Positions 42,548 through 50,909 of a DNA stretch of 64,000 nt are shown piece after piece. Source of the stretch: DAOTVX01 sp034436015 (GTDB lineage Bacteria; Chloroflexota; Anaerolineae; Anaerolineales; Villigracilaceae). Numbering within the stretch: position 1 is the first letter of the stretch; the number at the start of each line of letters is the position of its first letter. Where the stretch lies: the NCBI GenBank assembly GCA_034436015.1, contig DAOTWG010000004.1, forward strand, positions 43,114 through 107,113. Reading direction: 5' to 3'. Made by a program: the position numbers and the translations under genes. The notes beneath the pieces were generated by a model that did not search any database, was not told the origin of the DNA, and saw only the letters and a list, made by a program, of their open reading frames with translations.

Positions 42548-43674
42548 CGCCGCGCATCGGAATCCTGACCTACGGCCTCGACCGCCCGCCGACCGGCATT
42601 GGGCGTTATGCCATCGAACTCATCGGCGCACTGGTCGCCATCGAGCCGGAAAACCCGCCCATCCTGCTGACCCCCGCTCCGCCGCGCTATTTGCCCCATG
42701 CCGAACGTTACCTGCAACGGCCGCTGGCATTCTCGCGCCGTCTCCCCGCCCTCTTGACGCTGGGCAGTCTGCAACTGCCGCGCCAGGCGCGCGGCCTCGA
42801 TCTCCTCCACGACCCGACCGGCAACGCGCCTTTTCTCTTCGTTTCCCCTTCCACTCGCCTCGTGGTCACCATGCACGATATCTTCGCTTTAGCGTATCCG
42901 CAAACCAGCACGCTCTTGGAAAAACTCATTGCGCGCCTTTGGCTGCCGCTTGTCCTGCCGAAGGTGAATCGGATACTGACCAACAGCCAGGCTTCGAAGG
43001 CCGATCTCCTGCGCTACTTGCCATTGCGGGAATCGCAGATTACGGTCATTCCATACGGCGTTGGCACCAAGTTCCGCCCATTGCCCGCCGACCAAGTCGC
43101 CGCGACGTTGGCGCGCTACGGCCTGACGCCAGGCTACCTCCTGACCGTCGTCGGCGCGCAGGATAAGCGGCGTAACCTACCACGCTTGTTGGCCGCCTAC
43201 CGCCTGTTGCGTCAGCAAAGAGAAACACCCCCGCTGGTCATCATCGGCAAGCCACGCCGCAGCGCCTGGGAAGAAAAGGCACAGCGACCACCCACATCCC
43301 GCGAGGAGGGGGTACAATATTTAGGTTATGTGCCGCAAGATGATCTGCCGGCCATCTACAACGGCGCGAGCGTTTTCGTGTTCCCTTCCCTCTATGAGGG
43401 CTTCGGCCTGCCGCCGCTCGAGGCGATGGCCTGCGGAACCCCGGTCGCCTGCTCGAACATGCCCGCGCTACCCGAAGTGGTCGGCGACGCGGCGTTGCCC
43501 TTCGACCCCCACGACGCAGAGACCATTGCCTCCGCCGTTCACCGCTTACTGCACCACGCCGCTCTGCGCGCCGAACTGCGCGAGCGCGGTCTGCGCCGGG
43601 CTGCGCAATTCACCTGGGAACGCGCCGCCCGCGCGACCCTGACCATCTACCAGGAACTCTGCGATTCCCCATGA
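42544..43674 (+). CDS. Glycosyltransferase family 4 (fourth)
   Basis: A 376-residue GT4. The start is GTG 42544, overlapping the flippase stop (GTGA), with AAGGAG about 12 nt upstream; a much longer frame exists only because it reads through the flippase gene and was not used. It opens RIGILTYGLDRPPTGIGRYAIEL, with the acceptor-loop TGIGRY, then HDPTGNAPFLF, TMHDIFALAYP, VIPYGVGTKFRP, VGAQDKRRNLPRLLAAY and PSLYEGFGLPPLEAMACGTPVACSN with E-x7-E. Closest in pattern to mannosyltransferase-type GT4 enzymes. Confidence 0.9.
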   Translation: MTPRIGILTYGLDRPPTGIGRYAIELIGALVAIEPENPPILLTPAPPRYLPHAERYLQRPLAFSRRLPALLTLGSLQLPRQARGLDLLHDPTGNAPFLFVSPSTRLVVTMHDIFALAYPQTSTLLEKLIARLWLPLVLPKVNRILTNSQASKADLLRYLPLRESQITVIPYGVGTKFRPLPADQVAATLARYGLTPGYLLTVVGAQDKRRNLPRLLAAYRLLRQQRETPPLVIIGKPRRSAWEEKAQRPPTSREEGVQYLGYVPQDDLPAIYNGASVFVFPSLYEGFGLPPLEAMACGTPVACSNMPALPEVVGDAALPFDPHDAETIASAVHRLLHHAALRAELRERGLRRAAQFTWERAARATLTIYQELCDSP

Positions 43675-44516
43675 GCCGAAGTCGTTTCCTTCTCATCCTC
43701 GCGCTGACGGCAATAACAATCGCCATCCTCGCCGCCGACGAAATGAGCAGCGGTTGGCTGCTCCCTCTGCGCGCGCCTACAGCCCTGTTGTTCCTCCTGT
43801 TCGCCCCTGGCTACGCGCTGCAGGCCGCGTTATTGCCTCGTTCGTCCACCTTGACCTCGCTGGAGCGGAGCGCGCTCTCCGTTGGTCTGAGCGTGGCTCT
43901 CGCCGCGCCGCTCGCCCTGATTCTCGACAGCCTCGGCTGGGGCGTACACCTGTGGCCAATGGCTCTCTCTTTAAGTGTCCTGACCATCACCTGCGCCGGG
44001 ATCGCGTTCTTGCGCCGCCGGCGCGCCTTCCCGACCGAACACGCTGCCCCCGCCGCGATGAGCCTGCGCGCTTGGTGGCAGGCGCAATCCCCCCGGCGGC
44101 GTCGCCTGGCCCTCGCCGCTATCGGCTTGGTAAGCGCCATCTCCACCTACACGATTCTCTGGCTTGCTCTGCCCCATTCCGACCACTACTTCACGGAGTT
44201 CTATCTGCTGGGCAGCGGCGGCGTCGCGGAATCCTATCCAAAACGTGTCCGCGTCGGCCATCCGCTTGACCTTTCGATTGGGGTGGCCAATCACGAAAAA
44301 TGGGATGAAATCTACATCCTTGTCGCCAAAAGCGGCGAGCAAATCGTGGGTTACCGCGAACCCTTCTCCGTGCCGCGCGCGCAATCGCTCTCGATGACCC
44401 TGACCATCGCCATGCCTGTAGCAGGCGAAAGGCAACGCGTGGACATCTTGCTCCTGCGCCCCAACGAAGCGACGCCCTACCGTCAACTCATCCTCTGGTT
44501 GGACGTGGAGCCATGA
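43671..44516 (+). CDS. DUF1616-like membrane protein
   Basis: A 281-residue protein with four helices in the first half (FLLILALTAITIAILAAD, ALLFLLFAPGYALQAAL, ALSVGLSVALAAPLALIL and LALAAIGLVSAISTYTILWLAL) and a soluble C-terminal beta domain with TEFYLLGSGGVAESYP, GHPLDLSIGVANHE and LTIAMPVAGERQRVDILLLRP. FAPGYALQAAL and YPKRVRVGHPLDLSIGVANHE are characteristic of DUF1616. Function unknown; these proteins sit next to polysaccharide genes in several phyla. ATG overlaps the previous stop, and its own stop overlaps the next start. Confidence 0.75.
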   Translation: MSRSRFLLILALTAITIAILAADEMSSGWLLPLRAPTALLFLLFAPGYALQAALLPRSSTLTSLERSALSVGLSVALAAPLALILDSLGWGVHLWPMALSLSVLTITCAGIAFLRRRRAFPTEHAAPAAMSLRAWWQAQSPRRRRLALAAIGLVSAISTYTILWLALPHSDHYFTEFYLLGSGGVAESYPKRVRVGHPLDLSIGVANHEKWDEIYILVAKSGEQIVGYREPFSVPRAQSLSMTLTIAMPVAGERQRVDILLLRPNEATPYRQLILWLDVEP

Positions 44517-45556
44517 CCGCCCTCGCCCTCATTTACCTTGTCCTTATATTCTCCGCCGAAGTGCTCACCATCCTTAACCATTGGGCAGGGCTGATTCTAC
44601 ATTCGCTGATTCTGCTGGTTATGCTTTTTCATGGGGCAACCACCAGGCAGACAGGGCGACGGCGATTCCTCATCAGTCTCACCCTGGTGCCACTCATCCG
44701 CATTCTGAGCATCTCTCTACCGCTGCACAAGTTGCCGCTCATCTTCTGGTACCTGGCAATCGGCAGCTTGCTCTTCCTAGCTGCTTCAGTCACCCTGCGC
44801 GTGACCGGCCTGGGAGCGCGTCGGATCGGACTGGCCGTTACATCCTGGCCAGCCGAGCTTGGGATCGCCTCCATCGGCCTTGTATTGGGGTTAGTGGAGT
44901 ATTTCATCCTCTACCCGGCGCCGCTGATCAACCGGTTGCGCTTGGACGAATTTCTCCTCGCAGCTTTCATTTTACTGGTCTTCACCGGCGTGCTAGAGGA
45001 GTTCATCTTCCGAGGTCTCATTCAGGAGACCTCTATCGGGGTTCTGGGGCGCGGAGGCCTGGTTTACACTGCCTTCCTGTTTGCTATCCTGCACATCGGT
45101 TACCTTTCCCTTCCCGACGTGTTGTTCGTATTCGGCGTAGGGCTGATGTTCGGTCTTTTCGTCGCGCGCACGCGCTCACTGGTCGGCGTCTCGCTCGCGC
45201 ACGGCCTGACGAATATCAGCCTGTATTTGATCTACCCTTTCCTCTTTGCCGGCATGGTCTCCTCCCCCACCCCTTCTTCCCCGCAGGACGTGCTCTCGCC
45301 GCCGGTGGAAATCCCCCACTTTCGCGGACGCTATTTCACGCCGACCCCGACGCCCGCCGGTGTGTCCGCTCCGGCGCCCGCGCCGGCCGTTCTGTGGCGC
45401 AGCGCGCGGAATTCCCACCTCGTCTGCTCCACGCCGCGCGTGGTCACCCAGGATGCCTGCTTCTACGAATCCATCCCTCCCGAATCGGATTATTCCCTTT
45501 TTTTAAACAAAGACGCCTTCTTGTTTTTCCCCCAACACGCACCACCCTTCCCCTGA
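44513..45556 (+). CDS. CPBP (CAAX/Abi) family intramembrane protease
   Basis: A 347-residue polytopic membrane protein. The catalytic signature is intact: LEEFIFRGLIQE (EExxxR), FAILHIGY (FxxxH) and SLAHGLTNISLYLI (HxxxN) in successive helices, as in the type II CAAX prenyl protease family. The last 100 residues are soluble and proline-rich (TPTPTPAGVSAPAPAPA) with three cysteines. Bacterial members process or immunise against membrane peptides. It shares the transcription unit with DUF1616; convergent with the next gene. Confidence 0.88.
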   Translation: MTALALIYLVLIFSAEVLTILNHWAGLILHSLILLVMLFHGATTRQTGRRRFLISLTLVPLIRILSISLPLHKLPLIFWYLAIGSLLFLAASVTLRVTGLGARRIGLAVTSWPAELGIASIGLVLGLVEYFILYPAPLINRLRLDEFLLAAFILLVFTGVLEEFIFRGLIQETSIGVLGRGGLVYTAFLFAILHIGYLSLPDVLFVFGVGLMFGLFVARTRSLVGVSLAHGLTNISLYLIYPFLFAGMVSSPTPSSPQDVLSPPVEIPHFRGRYFTPTPTPAGVSAPAPAPAVLWRSARNSHLVCSTPRVVTQDACFYESIPPESDYSLFLNKDAFLFFPQHAPPFP

Positions 45557-45607
45557 GGCAAAGAACGCCAGACCTCGCGAGCCGCTTCCCCCTTCGCAAG
45601 CAGCGAA

Positions 45608-45853
45608 TCAGCGCAGCGCTTCGCTCACGTGAAAGGCAAAAGCCGCCAGGAAGACGATCACGAGAGGAAGGAGCGCAATGTTCAGCGCCCGGTTAATGCG
45701 GCGCGCCAGTTCACTCCTGCCGGCAGCGGTTACATCTTTCGAGATAAGCAATGTCGCCAGCGCGGCAATGCCCACCAACGCCAGCGACCCTCCCAGCGTG
45801 TACACGGCCACCGTAGAAACCGTAGTCGTCGTCACAATCGTCGCAATCATCAT
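45608..45853 (-). CDS. Small membrane protein of 81 residues
   Basis: Two hydrophobic segments (TVAVYTLGGSLALVGIAALATLLIS and NIALLPLVIVFLAAFAFHV) are separated by a polar loop DVTAAGRSELARRINRAL. It begins ATGATG with GAGGTGA immediately upstream. Its own near-consensus promoter (45868-45896) places the start site about 8 nt before the ATG. It is not in an operon with the response regulator, whose gene ends 118 nt upstream. No known family. Confidence 0.7.
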   Translation of the reverse strand: MMIATIVTTTTVSTVAVYTLGGSLALVGIAALATLLISKDVTAAGRSELARRINRALNIALLPLVIVFLAAFAFHVSEALR

Positions 45854-45867
45854 TCACCTCTGTCTTC

Positions 45868-45896
45868 ATCATACCAACAGACAGGAGAGATGTCAA
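45868..45896 (-). promoter_or_regulatory. Consensus promoter for the 81-residue membrane protein
   Basis: Minus-strand TTGACA (45891-45896), 17-nt spacer, TATGAT (45868-45873). The start is expected near 45861, leaving a very short leader that still holds GAGGTGA. Confidence 0.7.
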
Positions 45897-45971
45897 TAGG
45901 CGCGCGAGGAATGCAAGGAAAACAAGAAAAGGCAAAAGCAGCCAAAAGGATGCTCTGTTTGCGTGAAGCGT

Positions 45972-46343
45972 CTAGGAAGGCTGTCCCTCCTCGTGGAAGC
46001 GACGCGTTAGATCGCGCAACTGCGAGAAGGTGACCGGCTTAATCAGAACGTAATCGGCATGTTCCCCGTAGGCCTCCGCCATGCGCGCATCCGCCGTCAA
46101 GAGAATGATGAGCGTCCGGCGCAAACGCGCATCGTGGCGCAATAAATAAAGCAGCTCCCTCCCCGACACGTTCGGCAGATGCATATCCAGAATGACCAGC
46201 TTCGGCACCACCTGACGCAAACGCTGACGGGCATCCAACCCATCGCGAATAGTCTCGGTCTGGTACCCGGCTGCCCTGAGCGCCTCGGTAAAGATATCCG
46301 CCAAATCTGGATCGTCTTCGATAATCAAAACCAGCTCATTCAT
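45972..46343 (-). CDS. Receiver-only response regulator
   Basis: A 123-residue CheY-like protein with no output domain. Acidic pocket IIEDDPDL, phospho-acceptor Asp53 in LVILDMHLP, the switch Thr in LLTAD, and Lys in VLIKP are all present. It lies 34 nt downstream of the histidine kinase gene in the same direction, so the two form a pair at the 3' end of the diterpene operon. With no DNA-binding domain it must act by protein contact or phosphorelay. Confidence 0.9.
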   Translation of the reverse strand: MNELVLIIEDDPDLADIFTEALRAAGYQTETIRDGLDARQRLRQVVPKLVILDMHLPNVSGRELLYLLRHDARLRRTLIILLTADARMAEAYGEHADYVLIKPVTFSQLRDLTRRFHEEGQPS

Positions 46344-46377
46344 TGGCGAGTTGCCTCCTTATCGCACACCAAGAGTA

Positions 46378-48132
46378 TCAGACCAAGGAAGAGATAGATC
46401 GCCGACGCGAACGTTTGGGCGGTTTTACGGGCAACGTAACCATAAAGACGCTGCCCACCCCCTCTCGGCTTTTCACTTTGATTGTACCGCCCATGAGGTC
46501 CACCAAACTTTTCACAATCGCCAATCCCAACCCAAAGCCGCTGGCGCGGCGGGTCAGGGAACTGTCCACTTGATAGAATGGATCGAAGATGCCGGGCAAT
46601 TTGTCTGCCGGAATGCCAATGCCAGTATCCCGCACCTCCACCGTCCAATGATTCTTATCCGGCGCAAAGACGCGCACGTGCACCGCCCCTTGCTCGGTGA
46701 ACTTGATGGCGTTCGTCACCAGATTCAGGATAACCTGGCGTACACGCCTCGCATCTCCCAGCAAGGGTTTGGGGATATTATCTTCCACATGTACCGCAAA
46801 CGCCAAACCTTTATCGGTAGCCAACCGTTCGCAAGCATTGCGCACTTCCTGCACAACGGAGGCGATATCAAACGGCTCCACGGTAATCTTGAGCGTGCCG
46901 GCCTGAATCTGCGCCTGATCGATCAAATCGGTAACGAGTTCGAGCAGGTGCTGCCCATTGCGCGCAATGCGCTGCAGGGTCTCGGCTTGTTCTTCCGTAA
47001 GTTCGCCGCGAATGCCGGCCAGGAGCAGATCGGTATAACCCAGGATGGAATTGATCGGAGTACGCAGCTCATGGGAAACCATGGCCAGGAACAAATCTTT
47101 CATGCGAGCGGCTTCCACCTCGGCGGTAATATCTTGAAAGACGGCAATCGTACCAATACGCTCGGTCGTGCCTGCGCTGTACACCGGAGCCACCCAAACT
47201 GCCAGATGGCGCGAACCCCAACGTACACGGCGATTCAGGGCTTGCTCGGCCTCGGCGGTCAACAAGCCAAGCAACGCGCCGCGGTCCTGTGGTCGCAGCG
47301 GCCGCCCGCCGATCAGTTCCAACACACTGCGGCTGGTCATCAGTTCACGCCGCATCTCGAACAGCCTCGCCGCAGCTGGGTTGGCGACCATGATCTTGCC
47401 CTGATGGTCAAAGACAATCACTCCATCACGCAACGATTCCAGCGCGGCCTGTAGCTGCCCAAACGCCACAAGTTCGCGAAAGAGGGCAGCCTCCAACGCT
47501 TGCGTCCGCTCCTGAACCAGACGGTCGAGGTTGACATTGACCGCCCGCACCTCGCGCAGCGCCTGCTCTAGGTTGCTCGCCGAAAGCCAAGAGACACCAG
47601 CAAGAAGAATGAAGCCAACAATAGCCGTTGGATTAGGTTTCAGCTGGACGGATCCTGCCAGGAAAGTTACTTCTATGATGACCAAGCCTGTAAAAAGGAA
47701 ACTTCCCCATGGACGCAACAGGAACGCGGCTAGTACGATGGGAATAGTCCAGACAAACAAACTGCGCCCTACAGAAAGCTCGGCCGGTGTGTCAGAAAAT
47801 GAGACGAGAAGCGCAAAGAAAAGGAAAAAGAGGAATGCCGCCACCCATCCTGGCAACTTACGGCTACGATTCAAAAGATAAATTCCCCCGGCCATTAACA
47901 AAATCGCTACAGCGGACAGCCCTACGTACATCAGTTCTACCTGACTAATTCCCCCTATTCCACTCAAGTACCAAACTAGAGTAAGTAGGGAAAGCAAAAA
48001 TCCAAGTATAGTGACAGCACTCAAGATAATGTTGAGCAACTTGCGTCGGCGCGCGTCTTCCGGATCGGCGACCGGCACTTCGAGCAAGCGGCTCAGGTCG
48101 AATTTGCGCCTGGGGCGGGAGGAACGCATCAT
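46378..48132 (-). CDS. Membrane histidine kinase with PAS domain
   Basis: A 584-residue sensor kinase. The N-terminal part has six helices between about residues 33 and 190 (LLNIILSAVTILGFLLSLLTLVWYL, VELMYVGLSAVAILLMAGGIYLL and so on), then a coiled segment LDRLVQERTQALEAALFREL, a PAS domain with DGVIVFDHQGKIMVANPAA, a HisKA region with the phosphorylation site AMVSHELRTPINSILGY, and a HATPase domain with NLVTNAIKF, DTGIGIPADKLPGIFDPFYQ and GFGLGLAIVKSLVDLMGG. ATG 48132 overlaps the diterpene cyclase stop (ATGA) and has GGAGG 7 nt upstream; a 67-residue longer frame is rejected. Ligand sensed is unknown. Confidence 0.9.
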   Translation of the reverse strand: MMRSSRPRRKFDLSRLLEVPVADPEDARRRKLLNIILSAVTILGFLLSLLTLVWYLSGIGGISQVELMYVGLSAVAILLMAGGIYLLNRSRKLPGWVAAFLFFLFFALLVSFSDTPAELSVGRSLFVWTIPIVLAAFLLRPWGSFLFTGLVIIEVTFLAGSVQLKPNPTAIVGFILLAGVSWLSASNLEQALREVRAVNVNLDRLVQERTQALEAALFRELVAFGQLQAALESLRDGVIVFDHQGKIMVANPAAARLFEMRRELMTSRSVLELIGGRPLRPQDRGALLGLLTAEAEQALNRRVRWGSRHLAVWVAPVYSAGTTERIGTIAVFQDITAEVEAARMKDLFLAMVSHELRTPINSILGYTDLLLAGIRGELTEEQAETLQRIARNGQHLLELVTDLIDQAQIQAGTLKITVEPFDIASVVQEVRNACERLATDKGLAFAVHVEDNIPKPLLGDARRVRQVILNLVTNAIKFTEQGAVHVRVFAPDKNHWTVEVRDTGIGIPADKLPGIFDPFYQVDSSLTRRASGFGLGLAIVKSLVDLMGGTIKVKSREGVGSVFMVTLPVKPPKRSRRRSISSLV

Positions 48133-49613
48133 AGGGTGGCCTCCACCAAGGCGAGGGCACTGGCGATTTCGGCCCGCGCCACCCAGTAGGAAACATAGAG
48201 CGATTTGGCGATCCAAAGCGGCGGATAGGGTGGTTCGGCGTGGGCGCGCAACCAGTCCGCGCCGAACCGCAACACCTGCGCCGGCACATCCTCCTTGTGA
48301 AATTGACGCCAGACGCTCAACGCCTGCAGACAATAGGCCGTCTCCTCGGCCGTCGGTCGTCCAAAGAATCCCCAGCCTCCTTCATGGTGCTGCGCGCCGA
48401 GAATCCAAGCGACCGATCGGCGCACCAGATCCTCGCAATAACCGGCGCAAACGAGGATAGCATGGGCAGTAGTATAGTAGGCCGAAGCGTGCCACTTATC
48501 CGTCCAGTACCCTTCGGAATGCTGAGCGGCCTTCAGAAAACCCAGCGCGCGTTGCACATGCGGATCGTCCAGCGGATAGCCGCTTTCCCGCAACGCGCCG
48601 AGGAAATGGACATTGGTCGAGGTCGAAGCGTTGATTTCTAACGGAAAACAACGGAAATGATCCTCTTCCGCATAGCGCTGGAAGACACGCGGATCGCGCT
48701 CGCCCTGACGAGCCAACAGGGACGCAACCATTGCCGTATCGTCACCGTCTGGAATCGTGTGCGTCTTGGTAAAGCCAACCCCTTGCCCCGGTTGCCAGGC
48801 CTGACGCAAGGTCTGCAGATGCTGTTGATACTCCGCCGTCTCGCGCACGCCTGGCACCAAGGCCAGGTTCCAAAGCACCCAGGCAATTTCATAAATTTCG
48901 AAGGGGTGGGCAATCGGAAAGCCGCCATCCGGCAAGACAGTGCCACGCAGGTACGCCAGGGCGCGCTTATTGCCAGGCTTTACCGCCCAGGCAAAATAGG
49001 CCGTGGCCGAAGGGGAATGCGCCACCGAGCCATTCTCTTCGCATAAGTTGCGCGCATCCAACCAAGCCTCCCAATCCTCCCAGCCGGCCAGCTCCGAGGA
49101 AAACGCTAAGGTCAAGCGGCGGTCAATCAACCGCCCGCCGAGCACTGCCATCTTCTCGTTGCGCGCCGAAGCGACTTGCCCCAAAAGGTACTCCTTGCTC
49201 TGCGGGGTAACCAACCCCAACAGTTCCCCCTCGCTAAGTAGGAAAGGCATGATCATCTCAAAACCGGCCGTCGCCCCGTTCATGTCGAGGTACAGGCCGG
49301 TCGTCGCACCGGTGATGAGATTCTCCAAGGCCCTCATGCCGGCATCCACCTGCAGGCGGTCGGTGCCGCGCCGCCCACAGCGCGTAAGGACGATCATTGT
49401 GATCAGCGTAGAAATTAGGCGATCATGATAGTAGGCCGGGAATGGCGCGCCCCAACTTCCATCCGGCAATTGATGGGAACACAACCATTGCAACGCCGGA
49501 TAGGCCAAGTCGGGCGCGTGCTCCGTCAACAGCGCTACCCAGGCCGTGTCGTAAGCCACGCTTTGCACATGCCCCGGCGACATTTTCAAGATTTCGCGGA
49601 TGGACGCATCCAT
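48129..49613 (-). CDS. Class II diterpene cyclase, Rv3377c-type (halimadienyl/tuberculosinyl diphosphate synthase family)
   Basis: A 494-residue terpene cyclase (the Mycobacterium tuberculosis Rv3377c protein is about 500). It protonates geranylgeranyl diphosphate and cyclises it to a bicyclic diphosphate, keeping the diphosphate. The general acid motif is D289-G-D-D-T (classic DxDD; I recall DCDTT in Rv3377c). Family blocks seen: SVAYDTAWVALL at the N-terminus, LQWLCSHQLPDGSWGAPFP, NGSVAHSPSATAYFAWAVKPG, ASTSTNVHFLGALRESGY, DKWHASAYYTTAHAIL, HHEGGWGFFGRPTAEETAYCLQAL and PPLWIAKSLYVSYWVARAEI. These line up closely with Rv3377c as I remember it. ATG 49613 follows GAGAGGTGAGATC. It lacks the class I domain, as expected. 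The stereochemistry of its product cannot be read from sequence. Confidence 0.9.
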   Translation of the reverse strand: MDASIREILKMSPGHVQSVAYDTAWVALLTEHAPDLAYPALQWLCSHQLPDGSWGAPFPAYYHDRLISTLITMIVLTRCGRRGTDRLQVDAGMRALENLITGATTGLYLDMNGATAGFEMIMPFLLSEGELLGLVTPQSKEYLLGQVASARNEKMAVLGGRLIDRRLTLAFSSELAGWEDWEAWLDARNLCEENGSVAHSPSATAYFAWAVKPGNKRALAYLRGTVLPDGGFPIAHPFEIYEIAWVLWNLALVPGVRETAEYQQHLQTLRQAWQPGQGVGFTKTHTIPDGDDTAMVASLLARQGERDPRVFQRYAEEDHFRCFPLEINASTSTNVHFLGALRESGYPLDDPHVQRALGFLKAAQHSEGYWTDKWHASAYYTTAHAILVCAGYCEDLVRRSVAWILGAQHHEGGWGFFGRPTAEETAYCLQALSVWRQFHKEDVPAQVLRFGADWLRAHAEPPYPPLWIAKSLYVSYWVARAEIASALALVEATL

Positions 49614-49617
49614 GATC

Positions 49618-50907
49618 TCACCTCTCCTTGACAACGACCTTGGCCAACGCGAGAGATTGCACACGACGCAGCAGGAGGAAATAAAACGCCAAGCCAACAA
49701 ACAAAATGAGCGGCAGATGAGCGCTGAAATCCCAGGCTAAATAGGCGTCCTGAATCAAAGGCGAGCCTAAGGCATACACGACGATTCGCCAAACATCCAG
49801 CAAGGCATAGGGAAGAAAAACTGCACCGGCCAGGATGCGCTCGCTCCATCGCAAATCCAACGAGAGCAGGAAGGGATAGAGAGCAATCGTCCAGTACAGC
49901 TCCCAGAGCAAGTCCAACCAGAGAAAAGCCATCAGGTACAAGGTGAACGTCAAAACCAGTGGTTCTTCTCCTCGGCAGCTCGAATCGCTGCGGAAATGGC
50001 GCAAAGCATACTGCACGAGCAAGATACCTCCTACCAGCAGGAGAAGATACTTGACTCCCTGTCCGGCCAAGCGTGCTTTCTCTCCACCGAGGAAAACAGC
50101 GAGTTGTACGATAGAATGATTGTACCCCAAAAAGCCCTCCATCGCGGCAGTGCGCCAGGGATGGAGTCGCGTTAAATGGGTTAGGAACCAGAAATAATCG
50201 CGATACTGCTCCAGAATGTAGGAGGGACAGTGAAACACCGCGGCAACAGCGACCAATCCCAAGTACGCCGCCAGCGCCCCTGCGAGCACTTTCCAGAAGA
50301 AACGCACCCGCCCCCACAACAAAGGCAACACTAAGGCAAATGCCCATTGCGGCTTGGCGGCCAGAATCGCCATCAGATACAACGAGGCCGGCAGCAAGCG
50401 CGCGCGTAGAACGGCCTCGACAAACAAGGAACCCAGCAGCGCCATCAGCGTATAGATGTTCAGGTAAGTCGCGTCATCCCAGAACGGCGAAAAAACCACC
50501 CAGAGCGGCAAGGAAAGCCATAGAGCGCGCTGAGCCTTCTCTAGACCGAGAAAGTGGAAAATCCGCCGCCATGTCAGGAACAAACCGATATACGCCATCA
50601 GACAGAGAGACAGCCAACAAAACATCGCTGCTCTCTCGGATAAGAAAACAAGAGGAACAAAGAGCATTGCAACAGGCGGAGAGTACACATAAAGGGCTTC
50701 AATGGAAGTAACATGGTATAAGTCATCTTGGCGTAGAAAACGCTGTCCCGTCATCAGATAAGATTCGCGGAAATCTGCCCCCACCTGATCGCTTATTGGG
50801 CTAAAGAAGAGATAGAGTTGCAATGCCAGGCGTAACATGCCCCACACTAACGCCAGTATCACTGTCACGCGCCACCAGCGAGGGGAAGAACGCCAGGTCC
50901 ACTGCAT
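49618..50907 (-). CDS. GT87/DUF2029-like membrane glycosyltransferase
   Basis: A 429-residue polytopic membrane protein with about ten helices. After helix 1 (VTVILALVWGMLRLALQLYLFF) comes ADFRESYLMTGQRFLRQDDLYHV and LYVYSPPVAMLFVPL, the DF...Y...YxYPPxxxLxxxPL pattern of GT87 polyprenol-phosphate mannosyltransferases; the Asp is the expected catalytic base. The ATG at 50907 has GGAGG 7 nt upstream; an ATG at 50913 is only 1 nt from it. It is 4 nt upstream of the cyclase gene and directly after the Rv3378c-like gene, so it may glycosylate a lipid-linked or diterpenoid product. That role is inference. Confidence 0.75.
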   Translation of the reverse strand: MQWTWRSSPRWWRVTVILALVWGMLRLALQLYLFFSPISDQVGADFRESYLMTGQRFLRQDDLYHVTSIEALYVYSPPVAMLFVPLVFLSERAAMFCWLSLCLMAYIGLFLTWRRIFHFLGLEKAQRALWLSLPLWVVFSPFWDDATYLNIYTLMALLGSLFVEAVLRARLLPASLYLMAILAAKPQWAFALVLPLLWGRVRFFWKVLAGALAAYLGLVAVAAVFHCPSYILEQYRDYFWFLTHLTRLHPWRTAAMEGFLGYNHSIVQLAVFLGGEKARLAGQGVKYLLLLVGGILLVQYALRHFRSDSSCRGEEPLVLTFTLYLMAFLWLDLLWELYWTIALYPFLLSLDLRWSERILAGAVFLPYALLDVWRIVVYALGSPLIQDAYLAWDFSAHLPLILFVGLAFYFLLLRRVQSLALAKVVVKER

Positions 50908-50909
50908 CG

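Noticed and set aside
48129..49613. Squalene-hopene cyclase
   Set aside because: Length is about 494 (SHC about 630), the SAYDTAW-like block is present, and the SHC repeat pattern is not.
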